64,000 nucleotides of DNA from JASLEW01 sp035544875 (GTDB lineage: Bacteria > Acidobacteriota > Thermoanaerobaculia > Multivoradales > UBA5704), in assembly GCA_035544875.1 (NCBI GenBank), contig DASZZP010000083.1, positions 186,001 through 250,000 of the forward strand, in the 5' to 3' direction. The position numbers were made by a program, and so were the translations under genes. The notes under the pieces are model-generated. The model searched no databases and was not told where the DNA came from. It saw nothing but the letters and a program-made list of their open reading frames with translations. Below, in pieces: positions 1-9,998 of the stretch. Each line of letters opens with the position of its first letter. The first letter of the stretch is position 1.

Positions 1-2
1 AC

Positions 3-1100
3 GTCAACACCAGCGAGACCGACCGCTTCCACAAGGGCCACCTGCTCTATGGCCTCCATCTGGCGAAGCGGGAGATCCGGGAGAGTCGGCGGGGAGTGCT
101 GGTCGAGGGCTACTTCGACGTCATCGCGACGGTGGCCTGCGGCCGCGAGGGAGTGGTTGCCGGGATGGGTACGGCGCTGACCGCCGAGCAGGCGAAACTG
201 CTCGCGCGCTACTGCGACGAGGTGGTCGTGGCCTACGACGGCGATGCAGCCGGCGAGACCGCATTCCGCCGCGCCCTGCCGCTGCTCCTCGCCGCGGGGC
301 TCGGCGTGCGCCGGGCGCAACTCGGCCCCGGCCAAGATCCCGACTCGCTGCGCGTGGCCGCGGGCGAGGCGGCGGTGGCCACGGCGCTCGACGGCGCCGA
401 GGACGCGGTGGAGCTCGAGCTCCGGCGTTCAATCCCCGGGACGACCGCGGGAGCCAAGATCAAGGCGGAGCTGGCCACCGCCATCGCCAGGCTGCTCGAG
501 CCGATTCCCGACCCCATCCTGCGCGGCGAGTACGCGCGGCGGGCGGCTGGAATGCTGGGCGTCTCGGAGAAGGAATTCCTCAGCCGCTGGAAGGAGTTAA
601 AGAGCTGGCGGGGGGTGCCGCCAGAGTCCCCGGGGGGCGGCGCGGGGCGGCGCCTGGTGCGCAGCGACGAAGAGAAGGTTCTACAGCTATTGCTCAATGG
701 CGAAATCAAGATCCCGGCGCCTGCCGAGCTGCCGGCGCCGGAGGTCTTCTTCGATGCCGAGTGCAGGAATATTTACCGTAGCTTCTGCACTCTATATGCA
801 AAGAGCGGCGGGCCTCCACCGGAGGCGAGGGCGGTGCTGGCCGGACTGGGTGCGGACGAGGCGGCGGTTGACCGGATGGCGCTGATTCTGCTAGAAGAGC
901 CGGTCGACCCGGCGAAAGCCGGGCTCTTTCCGTCCCTCGACAACCTGGTGCGCCGCTGGCGGCAGCAGCGGCTGCGGCAGCTGGTGAGCGAGATCGCCGA
1001 GACACAGCGCAGGGGTGACCCGGCGCGCGTTGCGAGCCTTTTAGAAGAGAAGATAAACTTGAGCCGAAGCTTGCAGCTGGGGTCCAAGCCGGGTCGGTGA
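3..1100 (+). CDS. dnaG: DNA primase DnaG, C-terminal part (5' end outside window)
   Basis: Primase that makes RNA primers for replication. The reading frame is open to the left edge of the window, so the N-terminal zinc-binding domain and the start are missing. What remains begins inside the TOPRIM domain: VEGYFDVI (about residues 32-39 of the visible part) and the acidic AYDGDAAGE motif are the metal-binding TOPRIM signatures. The last 150 or so residues match the position and helical character of the DnaB-helicase-interaction domain. The stop lies 13 nt before the rpoD start, the classic macromolecular-synthesis arrangement dnaG-rpoD, so the two are probably cotranscribed. Confidence 0.95.
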   Translation, partial: VNTSETDRFHKGHLLYGLHLAKREIRESRRGVLVEGYFDVIATVACGREGVVAGMGTALTAEQAKLLARYCDEVVVAYDGDAAGETAFRRALPLLLAAGLGVRRAQLGPGQDPDSLRVAAGEAAVATALDGAEDAVELELRRSIPGTTAGAKIKAELATAIARLLEPIPDPILRGEYARRAAGMLGVSEKEFLSRWKELKSWRGVPPESPGGGAGRRLVRSDEEKVLQLLLNGEIKIPAPAELPAPEVFFDAECRNIYRSFCTLYAKSGGPPPEARAVLAGLGADEAAVDRMALILLEEPVDPAKAGLFPSLDNLVRRWRQQRLRQLVSEIAETQRRGDPARVASLLEEKINLSRSLQLGSKPGR

Positions 1101-1113
1101 CGAGGAGACCACA

Positions 1114-2823
<1,710 letters not shown>

Positions 2824-2914
2824 GACCCTCCCCGCAACCCCCGCGAGTCCCCTTCCCACCCCTCCCGGGGGGAAGGGGACGCCCCCGCCCCTGGCGCACG
2901 AACCAATTTCTTTA
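2824..2914 (+). repeat. Dispersed intergenic repeat, copy A (short form)
   Basis: This sequence shares its body with four other places in the window (about 5130-5295, 28587-28763, 50388-50626 inverted, 53078-53238). The common core is a GC-rich hairpin, CCCCTTCC ... GGAAGGGG, flanked by CCCCGCAACCCC on one side and CCCTGGCGCACGRACCAATTTC on the other. This copy fills the gap between the rpoD stop and the convergent minus-strand gene whose stop is at 2912. It lacks the AAACGGCGCTGCGATG portion seen in the longer copies. The hairpin might act as a bidirectional terminator, but no T-run follows it. Confidence 0.75.
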
Positions 2915-3499
2915 GCGGCGGCCCGTGGGTACGATCTTTCGCAGCTCGAGGCTGCCGCCATGGGCGAGATGCGGACATGTGCGCGCCAGCGCCAGCGCCT
3001 CGGCGTCGCTGCCCGCGACGACGATGAAGAGGCCCCCGATCCGCGCCTCGGAGAGCGGCGATTCACCGGCGGGCAGCAGCTTGCTTTCCGCGGCTAGTCT
3101 TTCACCGGCCACGAGGCTGCCGTCGCGGCGCAATCCCGCGGCCCATCGTGAGTACTCCTCGACCAGGACGCGAGAACCGGCATCGGGTACGCGAAAGCGT
3201 CGGTCCTCACGCAACAGGAGGAGGTAGCGCAAGCCGGCGCGCGGCGCACCTCGATCGAGTCTTCCAGCCGAGAAGCCGAGCGCAAGCAGTAGCAGCGCCG
3301 CGGCGGCCAGACGAAACGCTCGGCCCGGCAGCCGCCGTCGCGGCCGCCCTCGCCGCAGAATGCCGCTGTGACGCAATGCGCGCACTGTGCGCTCCTCCAA
3401 CGATGGCGGCGGTTCGATCTCGGCCGGCAGTTCCGCCAGGCGACCGAGCAGCTCCCGATCTTCGTCGGGCTCATTTCCTTCGTCGCGCTCATCTTTCAT
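2912..3499 (-). CDS. Putative anti-sigma factor / single-pass membrane partner of the ECF sigma factor
   Basis: A 195-residue protein that starts MKDERDEG, inside the 3' end of the upstream ECF sigma gene (11-nt overlap), with GGGAGGTGACC directly before the ATG. The acidic N-terminal 65 residues contain SLEERTVRALRHSG, followed by a basic stretch and one hydrophobic segment (about residues 70-90, LAAAALLLLALGFSAG). A roughly 100-residue extracytoplasmic part follows. No Cys/His zinc-binding anti-sigma motif is visible. The topology and tight coupling to a sigma gene are typical of membrane anti-sigma factors, but the family itself is not recognised. The C-terminus (FIVVAGSDAEALALARTCPH) looks like a small YCII-like ferredoxin fold; this is a guess. 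Confidence 0.7.
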   Translation of the reverse strand: MKDERDEGNEPDEDRELLGRLAELPAEIEPPPSLEERTVRALRHSGILRRGRPRRRLPGRAFRLAAAALLLLALGFSAGRLDRGAPRAGLRYLLLLREDRRFRVPDAGSRVLVEEYSRWAAGLRRDGSLVAGERLAAESKLLPAGESPLSEARIGGLFIVVAGSDAEALALARTCPHLAHGGSLELRKIVPTGRR

Positions 3500-4064
3500 G
3501 GTCACCTCCCGGGCCGGGCAGCTGCCGCAGTCCGAGGCGCTCGCGCAGGGCGCGGCGTCCACGGGCGAGCTGACTCTTCGAAGTGCCGGCCTCGATGTCG
3601 AGGCGCAGCGCGATCTCCTGGTGCGTGAGCCCCAAGACGTCGTGCAAGATGACGACCTCGCGATAGCCGTTCGGAAGGGAGCGCACGGCGCGCTCGAGGT
3701 CGAGGTCTCGTGAAGAAGCGGGGGCCGCGGGTTCGGGGGCTTCGCCGAGCCATGCCGTGGAGCGTTCGCGGCGCTGGATCTCGCGCACGCAGCGGATCGT
3801 GATGCCGATGAGCCAGGTGCGGAGGCTGGATCGCCAGGCAAAGGCGCCGAGCCCGCCGGCGGCGCGCAGCCAGGTTTCCTGTACCGCGTCGTCGGCGTGG
3901 CGTGAGGCGGGACCGAGCAGGCGCAGGGCGAGCGCGTAAAGAACCGGCGAATGGCGGCGGAAGAGGTGGCGGAACGCAGCCTCGTCGCCTCGTTCGAGCA
4001 CCGCCTCGACCAGCTCGCGGTCGTCGGCGTCCGTGTCCTCCCCGCTCCGATCGGATCGGCTCAT
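3489..4064 (-). CDS. ECF-type RNA polymerase sigma factor
   Basis: A 191-residue extracytoplasmic-function sigma factor. The region 2 core is AFRHLFRRHSPVLYALALRL followed by DAVQETWLRA and LRTWLIGITIRCV. Region 4 is LPNGYREVVILHDVLGLTHQEIA with the helix-turn-helix and GTSKSQLARGR recognition helix. No region 1.1 or 3 is present, as is usual for this class. It overlaps the downstream membrane protein gene by 11 nt, giving a sigma/anti-sigma pair. A TGCAACC heptamer lies on its own strand about 30 bp upstream (4093-4099). The same heptamer occurs facing the divergent gene at 4174-4180, so a shared promoter element recognised by this sigma is possible but unproven. Confidence 0.93.
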   Translation of the reverse strand: MSRSDRSGEDTDADDRELVEAVLERGDEAAFRHLFRRHSPVLYALALRLLGPASRHADDAVQETWLRAAGGLGAFAWRSSLRTWLIGITIRCVREIQRRERSTAWLGEAPEPAAPASSRDLDLERAVRSLPNGYREVVILHDVLGLTHQEIALRLDIEAGTSKSQLARGRRALRERLGLRQLPGPGGDHER

Positions 4065-4262
4065 CTCTCTAAGTGTGCAACGGGAGCTTCAGGGTTGCAT
4101 GCCGCGTTGCGAGCCGTCGCGCCCCTGGCCCGCGGCGCCGGCGAGCCCTCGGCAGCCGGACGTGGCCGCGCCGTGCAACCTTCAACCCATCCCCTGCCAC
4201 CCATGCACAGACGCCCCGGGCCGCTAGCCGGCGACCCCAGGCCGGCGTCGAGGGAGAGTGCC

Positions 4263-4880
4263 ATGTGGTCTGATTTCCGAAGCAAGGAGCTTGGCATACT
4301 GGCTGTCCTGGCCGCCGTGGCCGGGTCTGAAATCGTGCTCGCCGCGGGTCAGCCTATCGCGGGGGCGCCAATCGAAACCAGGCCGGCGGCCGGCGTGGCC
4401 GCGGCAAGCGCAGCCGCCCCGGCGGTCCCGGCCACCGCGCCGGCTGCGGCTTGGGAACGCCTCAAGAGTCTGGCCGGTACCTGGAAGGGGCGCAGCACGA
4501 AGGGCTGGGAGGAGACGACGAGCCTGCGGCTGATTGCCGCCGGCTCGGTCCTGCTCGAAACGTCGCAGTTTGCCGACGATCCCGAGGGCCGGAACGCCAT
4601 GGCCACGGTCTACTATCCCGACGGCGGCCGGCTCCTGCTCACCCACTACTGCGAAGCCAAGAACCAGCCGCGACTCGTCGCTACCGGCTTCGCGGACGGC
4701 GGAATGACCCTCGTCTTCAGCTTCCTCGATGGCGGCAATCTGCCCTCGCGCGACGGCGGCCACATGGACAAGATCGAGATGCACTTCGTCGACGCCGATC
4801 ACTTCACCTCGCGCTGGACCTGGTATCAGGACGGCCGCGCTGCCTGGCTCGAAGAGGCGCGCTACGAGCGCGTGCGCTGA
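4263..4880 (+). CDS. Secreted protein with a DUF1579-like beta-barrel domain
   Basis: A 205-residue predicted exported protein. The ATG at 4263 follows GAGGGAGAG at good spacing; longer upstream reading is possible but has no better start. Residues 1-28 form a weak signal peptide (hydrophobic ILAVLAAVAGSEIVLAAG). An Ala/Pro-rich linker follows to about residue 60. The remaining 145 residues start with WERLKSLAGTWKGRST and continue through VYYPDGGRLLLTHYCEAKNQPR to WTWYQDGRAAW, the pattern of small lipocalin-like DUF1579 proteins of unknown function. It is divergent from the ECF sigma operon and could be one of its targets. Confidence 0.75.
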   Translation: MWSDFRSKELGILAVLAAVAGSEIVLAAGQPIAGAPIETRPAAGVAAASAAAPAVPATAPAAAWERLKSLAGTWKGRSTKGWEETTSLRLIAAGSVLLETSQFADDPEGRNAMATVYYPDGGRLLLTHYCEAKNQPRLVATGFADGGMTLVFSFLDGGNLPSRDGGHMDKIEMHFVDADHFTSRWTWYQDGRAAWLEEARYERVR

Positions 4881-4973
4881 CCTGGATCGGCGCCTCGCCC
4901 GACGCGGGCCGGATGAGGTGTGGAAAGGGGTCGGTAGTGCTCGATCTAGAGCACGCCCAAAGGGTCCGAGGGT

Positions 4974-5003
4974 TTGACAAGGGGGATGTCTGGCGCCTAA
5001 CAT
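4974..5003 (+). promoter_or_regulatory. Sigma-70 promoter of tRNA-Asn
   Basis: TTGACA at 4974-4979 and TAACAT at 4998-5003 are separated by 18 nt, a near-consensus housekeeping promoter. Transcription would start about 25-30 nt before the tRNA. Confidence 0.7.
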
Positions 5004-5037
5004 GCGCCTCCCGGGCAGTTGCCGGTGGCCCTCCTGT

Positions 5038-5112
5038 TCCTCGGTAGCTCAGCGGTAGAGCGATCGGCTGTTAACCGATTGGTCGGGGGTTCAAATCCCT
5101 CCCGAGGAGCCA
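5038..5112 (+). tRNA. tRNA-Asn (GTT)
   Basis: The acceptor stem TCCTCGG pairs with CCGAGGA. The D arm is GCTC AGCGGTA GAGC. The anticodon arm ATCGG CTGTTAA CCGAT carries the anticodon GTT. The T arm GGGGG TTCAAAT CCCTC is complete, and CCA is encoded at 5110-5112. Confidence 0.97.
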
Positions 5113-5129
5113 TCCCCTTTTCTTTTGAG

Positions 5130-5295
5130 CCCCACCGCCTACGGCGACCCCGAGGGATGAAACGGCGCTGCGATGTGGCGGTGGAGGCCTACTCGAAGCA
5201 TCAATCGGATCGCTCCCCGCAACCCCTCGATCCCCTTCCCACCCCTCCGGGGGGGAAGGGGACGCCCCCTCCCCTGGCGCACGGACCAATGTCGT
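5130..5295 (+). repeat. Dispersed intergenic repeat, copy B (full-length form)
   Basis: The full-length copy on this strand. It runs from CCCCACCGCCTACGGCG through CCCCGAGGGATGAAACGG, GCTGCGATGTGGCGGTGGAG, the GAAGCATCAATCGGATCG segment, CCCCGCAACCCC, the CCCCTTCC/GGAAGGGG hairpin, and ends CCTGGCGCACGGACCAAT. It fills the space between tRNA-Asn and the convergent oxidoreductase gene. No protein is encoded. Confidence 0.8.
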
Positions 5296-5337
5296 TCAAG
5301 CACATCAGTTTGGAGCGGCGGTGGTTCGCTGGTTGGG

Positions 5338-6573
5338 TCACTGGTAGCGGGCCAGGAAGCGGCGGTCGATGCGGTCCTTGAACCGCATGGCCCAGCGGCC
5401 GTGGGAGACCAGGGCGCCCCAGCGCAGCAGGGCGCGGCCGTCGCCGGTGTTGAGGATGGAGAGGAAGCCGCGCTGCGGGCGATAGCGCGGCGGCGGCTCG
5501 GAGCCGGCGAGGGCCGCCCGCAGGCTGCGCCAGAGCACTGGTCCCTCCCGCACCGCATAGACGCCCGCCTTCGGCGTCTCGGGGAACGCCGCCAGCGTGC
5601 CGCAGTCGCCGGCGGCGAAGACTCTGGGGTCGGCGAGCGAGCGTAGGGCCTGATCGACGAGCAGGAAGCCGCGGCGGTCGAGCGGCAGGCCGCAGCCGCG
5701 GAACAGCGGCCAGCCGATGGCGCCGGTCACCCAGACCGTTAACCGAGAAGGGATAAGGGTGCCGTCCTCCAGCCGCAGCGCGTCCTGATTCTCGTCGACC
5801 GCGGCGACCCGGCCGCTCGCGTGGACGGCGACGCCGCGGCGGCGCAGGGCCTGCTCTGCGCGGCGCACGAAGCGGTCGCCGTAGCCGGTCAGAATCCGCG
5901 GCCCCGCTTCGACCAGGGAGATCCGGTGGCGCGCCCCCGCGGCCGCGAAGCGGCCGGCGACTGCCAGCGCGATCTCCACTCCCCCAGCACCGCCGCCGAC
6001 CACCACCACTGCCTCCTCGCGCGGCGATCCCGCCAGCTGCCCGATGCGCCGGCGCAGCTCGGCGGCGCGTCCGATCGGCTTGATCGGCTGAATGCTCTCG
6101 ACGCCCTGGAACGCCGCGGCGCCAGCGCTGTCGGAGCCGACCGCGAACGAGACCAGGTCATAGCTCAGCCGCTCGGGAGCCGTGCCCTTGCTGCGCTCGC
6201 TCTCGCCCTCGCGGTCGTCGCTTCCGGCTTCACGGTGGCTGGCGCTCGCTGTGGGCAGCGGTGCGGCCGGCGGAGAGGATTCGACGGCGACCACGCGCGA
6301 CCCCGGCTCGAACCCGACCGCGCGCCCGAGGACCAGCCGGCTTTCAGTTGTTCTGCCAGCGCGCAGCACGAGGTCGCGGAGCCGCACCGCGATCTCCTCC
6401 TCGCGATAAATCCCGCTCAGGAAGCCCGGCACCATGCCGGAGTAGTGGTGGAGCTCGCCCGGCGACACCACCGTGAGCTCGATTTCCGGTCCGCCTGGCG
6501 GCCGCCGGGCCAGCCGCAGCAGGATCTCGAGATGGGCATGGCCGACGCCGACCAGCAGCAGGCGCACCGCCAT
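5338..6573 (-). CDS. FAD-dependent pyridine nucleotide-disulfide oxidoreductase (NDH-2/SelD-associated type)
   Basis: A 411-residue flavoprotein. The N-terminal Rossmann motif is LLLVGVGHAHLEIL, a variant of GxGxxG in which the HAHLE signature is characteristic of the oxidoreductase family often fused or linked to selenide water dikinase. SPGELHHYSGMVPGFLSG follows. The second dinucleotide-binding motif VVVVGGGAGGVEIALAVAGR (about residue 190) is for NAD(P)H. The C-terminal FAD motif is VFAAGDCGTL. No CxxxxC redox pair is present, so it is not a disulfide reductase; electron transfer to a quinone or similar acceptor is likelier. It is the last gene of a minus-strand cluster, 29 nt after a LytTR regulator, so it may be a regulated target. 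No selD is seen in the window. Confidence 0.85.
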   Translation of the reverse strand: MAVRLLLVGVGHAHLEILLRLARRPPGGPEIELTVVSPGELHHYSGMVPGFLSGIYREEEIAVRLRDLVLRAGRTTESRLVLGRAVGFEPGSRVVAVESSPPAAPLPTASASHREAGSDDREGESERSKGTAPERLSYDLVSFAVGSDSAGAAAFQGVESIQPIKPIGRAAELRRRIGQLAGSPREEAVVVVGGGAGGVEIALAVAGRFAAAGARHRISLVEAGPRILTGYGDRFVRRAEQALRRRGVAVHASGRVAAVDENQDALRLEDGTLIPSRLTVWVTGAIGWPLFRGCGLPLDRRGFLLVDQALRSLADPRVFAAGDCGTLAAFPETPKAGVYAVREGPVLWRSLRAALAGSEPPPRYRPQRGFLSILNTGDGRALLRWGALVSHGRWAMRFKDRIDRRFLARYQ

Positions 6574-6602
6574 CTCTCAGAGCCCGGCTCCGCGCCTGCG
6601 CC

Positions 6603-7376
6603 TCACAGCAGCGGCTTCAGGCGCGCGTAGCCGGCGCGCGAGACCGGCAGGCGGGTGCCGTCGGCGAGGATCGCCACGTGGCTGTCCTTGGCGTAGAGCT
6701 CGAGCCGCGCCAGCCGATCGAGATTTAGCAGGAACGAGCGGTGGATGCGGATGAAGCGGGCCGGGTCGAGCAGGCTCTCCAGCTCGGCGAGCGGCTGCGC
6801 CTTCAAGTGCTCCTCGCTGCCCGCCTTGAGGCGGACGCTGTCGTCGCGCGCCTCGATGAAGTCGAGCCGTTCGACCGGAATGACGTGGATGCGTTCCGGC
6901 GAGCGCACCACGATGCGCTCGAGCGGCCGCCCTGCCGCCCACGCCCGGACGATCGCCGCCCTGGGGGGCGTCCCAAGGCCGCGCGCGCGCCGCTCTCGCA
7001 CCCTCGCCAGCGCCTCGGCCAGCCGCTCGGCGCTGAACGGCTTCAACAGGTAGTCAACGGCGTTGATCTCGAACGCGCGCACCGCATAGCGGTCGAAGGC
7101 GGTGGAGAAGACCACCGCCGGACCGGCCGCGATGAGCTCCAGCACCTCGAAGCCGTTGAGCTTGGGCATCTCGACGTCGAGCAGCAGCAGATCCGGATGG
7201 AGGTCGCCAGCCGCCTTGACCGCGGCATAGCCGTCGGCGCATTCGGCGATCACCTCGACGTCGGGATGGGCGGCGAGATACTCGACAAGCAGCGCGCGGG
7301 CGGCGGCCTCGTCGTCGACCACGAGAGTGCGCAGCGCGGCGGCCGCGGCCTTCTCAGGCGCCATCGCCTCGGCCAT
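6603..7376 (-). CDS. LytTR-family response regulator
   Basis: A 257-residue two-component regulator. The receiver domain (about residues 15-130) opens with LRTLVVDDEAAARALL. The phospho-acceptor Asp is in LLLLDVEMPKLNGFE, and the switch Lys in NAVDYLLKPFSAERL. The C-terminal LytTR DNA-binding domain contains PVERLDFIEARDDSVRLKAG and IRIHRSFLLNLDRLARLE. The start lies inside the end of the kinase gene: ATG at 7376 (23-nt overlap) or 7364 (11-nt overlap), and neither has a strong ribosome-binding site. It is the cognate partner of the LytS-type kinase just upstream. The FAD oxidoreductase follows 29 nt downstream. Confidence 0.92.
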   Translation of the reverse strand: MAEAMAPEKAAAAALRTLVVDDEAAARALLVEYLAAHPDVEVIAECADGYAAVKAAGDLHPDLLLLDVEMPKLNGFEVLELIAAGPAVVFSTAFDRYAVRAFEINAVDYLLKPFSAERLAEALARVRERRARGLGTPPRAAIVRAWAAGRPLERIVVRSPERIHVIPVERLDFIEARDDSVRLKAGSEEHLKAQPLAELESLLDPARFIRIHRSFLLNLDRLARLELYAKDSHVAILADGTRLPVSRAGYARLKPLL

Positions 7377-8635
7377 CGACTGCCGCGAGCTTCGCGGTTT
7401 TCTGCGGCGGCGCCGGCAGCCTGACTCCGGCGGCGGCGCCATCCGCGGCGCCCGACGCGCCCTCGCCACCCTTCTCCGCGCCCGCGGCCGCCGCCGCCGG
7501 GTGGCGGCAGGCAGGCATGGCGAGCTCGACCCGGAAGCTGCCTGGCAGCGCGGTGATCCGCACGCGCCCTTCCGGACCGAAGCAGGCGCGCAGGCGCGCC
7601 TCGACGTTGGCGAGGCCGACGCCTTCGCCGCGCGAGGTCGTGGCGCCGCGCGCGTCGCGCTCACCGCTCTCGGTCGGGTCGCAGGGGTTCTCGACCGCCA
7701 GCAGCAGCCGCGGTCCGTTCCCGGTCGCGACCTGGCGCGCCTCGATGCGGATCGCGCCGCCCTCGAGCAGCTGGGCGATGCCGTGCCGAACGGCGTTCTC
7801 GACCAGCGGCTGCAGGATGAGCGGCGGGGTCGCGCAGTCCTGGCTGGTCTCGTCGATCGTCTGCTCGACCCGCAGGCGCTCGCCGAAGCGCGCCCGCTCG
7901 ACCGCCAGGTAGGCCCCGACGAGCGCCAGCTCCTCGGCCAGCGGGATGGTCTCGTGGTTGCCGGCGCGCAAGCTGCGGCGAAGGAACTCGGCGAGCAGGA
8001 TGGTCACCTTGCGCGCCGCCTGTGGATCGCTGCCGGTCAAGGCGCTCACGGTGTTGAGGCTGTTGAAGAGGAAGTGCGGGTCTAGCTGCGCCTTGAGCGC
8101 CCGCAGCTCGGCCTCGCGGGCGACCAGGCGCTGGTCGAGCTCCCGCCGCTCGGCCTGACCGGCGCTCTCCAGCGCGAAGATGAGGTAGTAGACGGCGGCG
8201 TTCAGAAGATAGAGCAGCCCCGCGGCCGCCGCCGTCTGGGGGATCGCCGCCGCGAAGTCCTCTCGGGCTCGCGCGAAGGCGGGCACCGACGCGAGGGCCG
8301 ACGCCCACCCGAAGCCAATTGCCAGCCAGAGGGCGCTCGACAGGATGGCGCCGGCGCCGTGGGCCAGCGCCACCTCGACCGGCCGCGGGGCGGCGATCGG
8401 CACCATCCGGCAGACATACCAGGCGGCCAGGCAGAAGTATGCGTAGAGGAGGACCAGCGGCAGCGCGAGCGCGAAGGCCTCTGTCCAGGAGGGCACGCCC
8501 AGTTGCCGCAGCTGCGGCAAAGAGCTGCCTGAGCGGCAGCTGGCGGCGGAGCAGGAGCGCTTCGAGCGGCACCAGCGGCGCCCAGCTGATCAGGTAGACG
8601 GCAAGGCGCCCGCGGTGCGCGAGGATCGGGTGCAC
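7354..8635 (-). CDS. LytS-type membrane sensor histidine kinase with an apparent frameshift near its N-terminus
   Basis: The kinase core is intact: the dimerisation/phospho-acceptor box LKAQLDPHFLFNSLNTVSAL (PF06580 type, phosphorylated His in PHFLFN) and an ATPase N-box LQPLVENAVRHGI. Four or so hydrophobic segments precede it. The long open frame reaches only to a TTG at 8520. A second frame starts with GTG at 8635 and encodes MHPILAHRGRLAVYLISWAP, a typical N-terminus of this family. That GTG overlaps the TAG stop of the upstream gene (TAGTG), the expected coupling. The two frames must be joined by a 1-nt shift around 8510-8540, near a GCCGCAGCTGCGGC palindrome. Either a sequencing/assembly error or a true mutation explains this; a TTG-initiated shorter kinase is the alternative. 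Confidence 0.8.
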
Positions 8636-9429
8636 TAGCGGTCCCTATCGCGCCGCGTCTTGTTCCTGATGTCGACCCCGCCCATGATCGCCACTCCCTT
8701 CACCACCAGGCGCTGGGTCCGGCCCGCCGCCGAATCGGGCGGCGCGCCAGCGCGGTGCTCGGTCCGGTCGTCGAAGCCGCCGAGGAGGGGGATCCCTCTG
8801 AGCACGACCTCCCAGCCATCGGGTACCAGGATATCGACTCCTCCCCAGAAGGCGAAGGTGTCGATCACCGCCTCGTCGCCGGCGATCGCCGCCTGGCGCA
8901 GGTCGATCCGGCACGAGCCGAGGATCGCCGTCGCCGTGCCGCCGCGAAAGTCCTGCGCGCTGATCGACTGGCTGGCGCCGCCGAGGACCGCCAGCGCGCT
9001 GACGTCCGAGGCGGCGCTGGCCGCCGCGCCGCCGCCGGCCGCCGGCCCGCGGACCCGCCGCCGTGTGAGCTCGCCGAACACCAGGCTGAGACCGACCAGG
9101 ACCAGGGCGAGGGGCCAGAGCACCCGAGCGTTAAAGACCACGATTCCCAGGTGGTCGAGCAGCAGCCAGCCGCCGACGAAGATCAGCGCCAGGCTGACCA
9201 CCGGCGAGTGGCAGCCGGGCGACGCCAGCCGGGCGATCCCGGCAAGCACCAGGATGGCAGGCCAGTAGGTGTGGAGGAAGTCCCGGGCGTAGAACAGGTC
9301 GAGACGGTCGAGTAGCAGCAAGGTGCCGAACGCCAGGATGCACAGTCCGACGATCAGGCGCGGCGAAAAAAAGAAGAGACCCGCCACGCGGCGGGGAGGC
9401 GTAGGGGGCGAATCGGGTCGAGGTTCCAT
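8635..9429 (-). CDS. LiaI/LiaF-like transmembrane and cell-wall-active domain protein
   Basis: A 264-residue membrane protein. The ATG at 9429 is preceded by AGGAGAACGATC. The N-terminal half has four hydrophobic helices (about residues 20-125: LIVGLCILAFGTLLLL, YWPAILVLAGIARL, VVSLALIFVGGWLLL, VLWPLALVLVGLSLVF), matching LiaI/DUF5668-type modules. The C-terminal half (from about 150: ALAVLGGASQSISAQDFRGG ... FAFWGGVDILVPDGW ... IMGGVDIRN) is the beta-helical LiaF/DUF2154 fold. In other bacteria such proteins sense envelope stress and restrain a partner kinase. Here the gene is the first of the cluster and is coupled to the LytS-type kinase by TAGTG. Confidence 0.88.
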   Translation of the reverse strand: MEPRPDSPPTPPRRVAGLFFFSPRLIVGLCILAFGTLLLLDRLDLFYARDFLHTYWPAILVLAGIARLASPGCHSPVVSLALIFVGGWLLLDHLGIVVFNARVLWPLALVLVGLSLVFGELTRRRVRGPAAGGGAAASAASDVSALAVLGGASQSISAQDFRGGTATAILGSCRIDLRQAAIAGDEAVIDTFAFWGGVDILVPDGWEVVLRGIPLLGGFDDRTEHRAGAPPDSAAGRTQRLVVKGVAIMGGVDIRNKTRRDRDR

Positions 9430-9998
9430 GATCGTTCTCCTAGCGACGGGTTTTCGTCGGGGCGTCGTGGCGGCGCTGCCGGGGATGGCCGCGACGCCGC
9501 TACCCAGGACGCTACCGGAGCCGCCCCCCACTCCGCATCGGCCGGCCGGCGAGCGGCGGTCGGCGGCCGGCAGACGGTGGTCGGCGAGCGCCTGGCGGGC
9601 GCTCCAGGGCCGCTGTCGACAGGCTGTTGACTCGGGCCGCACGGGCCGTGGGCCCCAACACCCGGAGAATCGTGGTGTGGTGCGCGCGCAGGATCGTCCT
9701 GGGCCGCGAGCTGGGGTGACACACAGCCGCAGCGATCGGGCTGCCGAGCTAGAGTTGGCGCTCGGTTTAGCGGCCCATCGACATCGGCAACTTCCTCAAA
9801 ACAGGCTACTTTCTCCGGCTGATGGTAAATTTTCCGAGGCTGATGCCAACGTTCCAGCCCTCACAATGACCTGCGATGGCGAGCGAAACCTCACCCTTGG
9901 TCAGCACGGCGCCTTGTCCCGAACCGCTCGCCCGGACCGGGGCAGGCGCAGCGAGGTCTCATCCCACTGAGTACAAGCAAACTTCGTTCCGTGTCTTG
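9430..9998. other. Non-coding stretch of about 570 bp with a lower-GC patch
   Basis: No convincing gene on either strand; open frames here run on into neighbours and have no family features. The stretch 9771-9870 is visibly lower in GC than its surroundings. It contains two adjacent degenerate units of about 20 bp (9810-9829 and 9830-9849), both carrying GGCTGATG. This resembles the multiple terminal repeats found at the ends of IS21-family elements, but no transposase genes are present, so it could be a remnant end or chance. Divergent promoters are not needed here because both flanking genes read on the minus strand. Confidence 0.4.

Noticed and set aside
2850..2880. The GC hairpin of repeat copy A as an intrinsic terminator
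   Set aside because: The stem is stable but no run of T follows on either strand, so an intrinsic terminator cannot be claimed.
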